Positions 6,823 through 8,224 of a stretch of DNA of 8,224 nt are shown piece by piece (positions within the stretch are counted from its first letter, which is position 1; every line of letters starts with the position of its first letter). This DNA comes from Bacteroidales bacterium Bact_23. Its GTDB lineage: Bacteria > Bacteroidota > Bacteroidia > Bacteroidales > Lentimicrobiaceae. The stretch is taken from the NCBI GenBank assembly GCA_001603685.1, contig LUZO01000036.1, positions 1-8,224 on the forward strand, in the 5' to 3' direction. The notes beneath the pieces were generated by a model that was not told where the DNA came from, made no database searches, and saw nothing but the letters and a program-made list of their open reading frames with translations. The position numbers and the translations under genes are program-made.

Positions 6823-8166
6823 ATGACTGCCAACCCCAAAATTTTGATTCTCGGTGCCGCCGAAAGCGGGGTTGGAGCCGCTCTGCTTGCAAAAAGCAGG
6901 GGGATAGAGGTTTTTGTATCTGACAACGCCTGCATTAAGGAGAAATACCGCAACGAACTAACCGATGCCAACATTCTATTCGAAGAGGGAGGCCACCATG
7001 CAGGGCTTACCGATGAGGCGACAGAAATTATTAAGAGCCCGGGAATTCCCGAAAGTGCGCCTTTAGTAGTGGCAGCTAGAAAAAAAGGGATTCCGGTGAT
7101 TTCGGAAATAGAATTCGCCGGACGCTTTAATCATGCAAAAACAATCTGTGTAACCGGAAGCAACGGCAAAACAACTACAACCACCCTGATCTGGCACATC
7201 CTAAAAGGTGGCGGGATAAATGCAGCACTTTCAGGAAATGTGGGCAACAGTTTTGCCCGTCAGGTAACGCTAGGCAGTTATGACTGCTATGCACTGGAAC
7301 TGAGCAGTTTTCAGCTCGACGGCATGTTTACCTTCAGAGCCGGCATTGCCATATTGCTCAATATCACTCCCGACCATCTCGACCGCTATGACAATGACCT
7401 GGGGAAATATGCAGCCTCAAAAATGCGGATCATCCAAAATCAGACCTCTGACGACGCTTTTATCTGGTGTATGGACGACCCTTTGTCGGCAGAAATGGTT
7501 GCAAAACAAAAGCTTAACCAAAGGATTTACGGCATAAGCCTCTTTCAGAAAGGGCATGAAGGGGCATATCTTGAAGACAACAACATAATTTTCAATATAA
7601 ACGGGGAAACTTTCAGCATGACAATTGAAGAACTGGCTCTGCAGGGCAAACACAACATCTACAACTCTATGGCGGCTGGCGTGGCGGCTAAGCTGATCGG
7701 CCTGAGAAAGGATACCATCAGGCAATGTTTGTCGGATTTTCAGAACATCGAACACCGACTTGAACACGTATCTAACATTCATGGTATTGAGTTTATCAAC
7801 GACTCGAAAGCAACCAACATCAATTCAGCATGGTGGGCGCTCGAAAGCCAGAACAAACCGGTGATCTGGATAGCCGGAGGTGTTGACAAGGGAAATGACT
7901 ATACCAAGCTGTACGATGTGGTAAAGTCGAAAGTAAAGGCGCTCGTCTGCCTTGGCACCGACAACAGCAGTCTCATCGAGGCTTTCAGAGGAGTTATTCC
8001 GGTAATAGTTGAAGCTGGTTCTGCTGCCGAAGCGGTTAATTCGGCTTACTTGCTAGCAAAGAAAAACGATGTAGTATTACTCTCACCCGCCTGTGCAAGT
8101 TTCGACCTTTTCGAAAACTATGAAGACAGGGGAAAACAATTTAAAGAAGCTGTAAAAGCTTTATAG
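6823..8166 (+). CDS. murD: UDP-N-acetylmuramoyl-L-alanine--D-glutamate ligase MurD
   Basis: MurD is the cytoplasmic ATP-dependent ligase that adds D-glutamate to UDP-MurNAc-L-alanine, the step before MurE. The 447-aa protein has the normal length and three-domain order. An N-terminal Rossmann-like UDP-binding domain holds ILGAAESGVGAALLA and KSPGIPESAPLV. The central ATPase has P-loop GSNGKTT (112-118, K116), LELSSFQLD and NITPDHLDRY. The C-terminal domain has HRLEHV, NDSKATN (326-332), AGGVDKGNDY and LSPACASFDLFENYEDRG, the last being characteristic of MurD. The P-loop has serine where many MurD proteins have threonine, which is conservative. The ATG at 6823 lies 2 nt after the mraY stop, consistent with translational coupling, and no clear Shine-Dalgarno is present. 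Confidence 0.97.
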   Translation: MTANPKILILGAAESGVGAALLAKSRGIEVFVSDNACIKEKYRNELTDANILFEEGGHHAGLTDEATEIIKSPGIPESAPLVVAARKKGIPVISEIEFAGRFNHAKTICVTGSNGKTTTTTLIWHILKGGGINAALSGNVGNSFARQVTLGSYDCYALELSSFQLDGMFTFRAGIAILLNITPDHLDRYDNDLGKYAASKMRIIQNQTSDDAFIWCMDDPLSAEMVAKQKLNQRIYGISLFQKGHEGAYLEDNNIIFNINGETFSMTIEELALQGKHNIYNSMAAGVAAKLIGLRKDTIRQCLSDFQNIEHRLEHVSNIHGIEFINDSKATNINSAWWALESQNKPVIWIAGGVDKGNDYTKLYDVVKSKVKALVCLGTDNSSLIEAFRGVIPVIVEAGSAAEAVNSAYLLAKKNDVVLLSPACASFDLFENYEDRGKQFKEAVKAL

Positions 8167-8185
8167 TCTATCTCATAGCTATAAA
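8160..8185 (+). other. Possible hairpin over the murD stop codon
   Basis: The sequence can fold into a stem of 11 base pairs with one bulged T. TTTATAG (8160-8166) pairs with CTATAAA (8179-8185), and CTAT (8168-8171) pairs with ATAG (8175-8178). The bulge is T8167 and the loop is CTC (8172-8174). The stem is AT-rich and no T-tract follows on the + strand, so it does not look like a Rho-independent terminator. It could be an intercistronic RNA structure affecting translation of the next gene or mRNA stability, or chance in AT-rich DNA. Confidence 0.3.
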
Positions 8186-8203
8186 ACAACAATCATGAAT
8201 TAA

Positions 8204-8224
8204 ATGAAAACGGTTTTAAACAAT
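8204..8224 (+). CDS. ftsW: Start of a downstream gene, probably ftsW (partial)
   Basis: An ATG at 8204 opens a frame of seven codons, MKTVLNN, that runs off the end of the window. In Bacteroidota dcw clusters the gene after murD is usually ftsW, the septal peptidoglycan glycosyltransferase and partner of FtsI. FtsW proteins in the phylum often begin with a short basic or polar N-terminus like this one. The ATG directly follows the stop of a two-codon frame (atg aat taa, 8195-8203). Seven residues cannot prove identity; the call rests on gene order. Confidence 0.45.

Noticed and set aside
8160..8185. The hairpin after murD as a Rho-independent terminator.
   Set aside because: The stem is AT-rich, no T-tract follows, and the next gene begins a few bases later in the same direction.
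1..8224. Mobile elements, CRISPR arrays, tRNA or rRNA genes, or an undescribed accessory system.
   Set aside because: The window is filled by conserved housekeeping genes in their usual order; no such structure was seen.

Overview
This window is the 5' half of a division and cell wall (dcw) cluster from a member of the Bacteroidota. The evidence for the phylum is the gene order, the Bacteroidota-type FtsL-like protein, a long penicillin-binding protein with a C-terminal PASTA domain, and MraY with a long hydrophilic insertion. A Bacteroidales/Marinilabiliales-like lineage is my best guess, but the order cannot be fixed from this sequence alone. All genes lie on the + strand.

Layout: bases 1-178 are an AT-rich leader. 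It contains three 10-bp direct repeats (112-141) that look like the binding boxes of MraZ, the product of the first gene. Then follow mraZ (179-643), rsmH (647-1549), an ftsL-like gene (1542-1955), ftsI (1961-4060), murE (4080-5555), mraY (5567-6820) and murD (6823-8166). Gaps between genes are 2-19 nt, with one 8-nt overlap, so the set reads as one operon. After murD there is a 37-nt spacer with a possible hairpin. Seven codons of another gene then open at 8204; by gene order this is probably ftsW.

How the genes work together: MraZ is the operon's DNA-binding regulator, and RsmH methylates 16S rRNA. MurE adds the third amino acid to the UDP-MurNAc peptide; its DNPR motif points to meso-diaminopimelate. 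MurD adds D-glutamate in the step before MurE. MraY transfers the finished UDP-MurNAc-pentapeptide to undecaprenyl phosphate, giving lipid I. FtsI crosslinks septal peptidoglycan, presumably held in the divisome by the FtsL-like protein. murF, which in many bacteria sits between murE and mraY, is absent here, as is common in Bacteroidota.

I found no undescribed system. The points most worth a second look are the MraZ-box repeats and their bearing on the mraZ start, the TTG start of murE, the altered second AbrB-like motif in MraZ, and the bulged hairpin over the murD stop codon.
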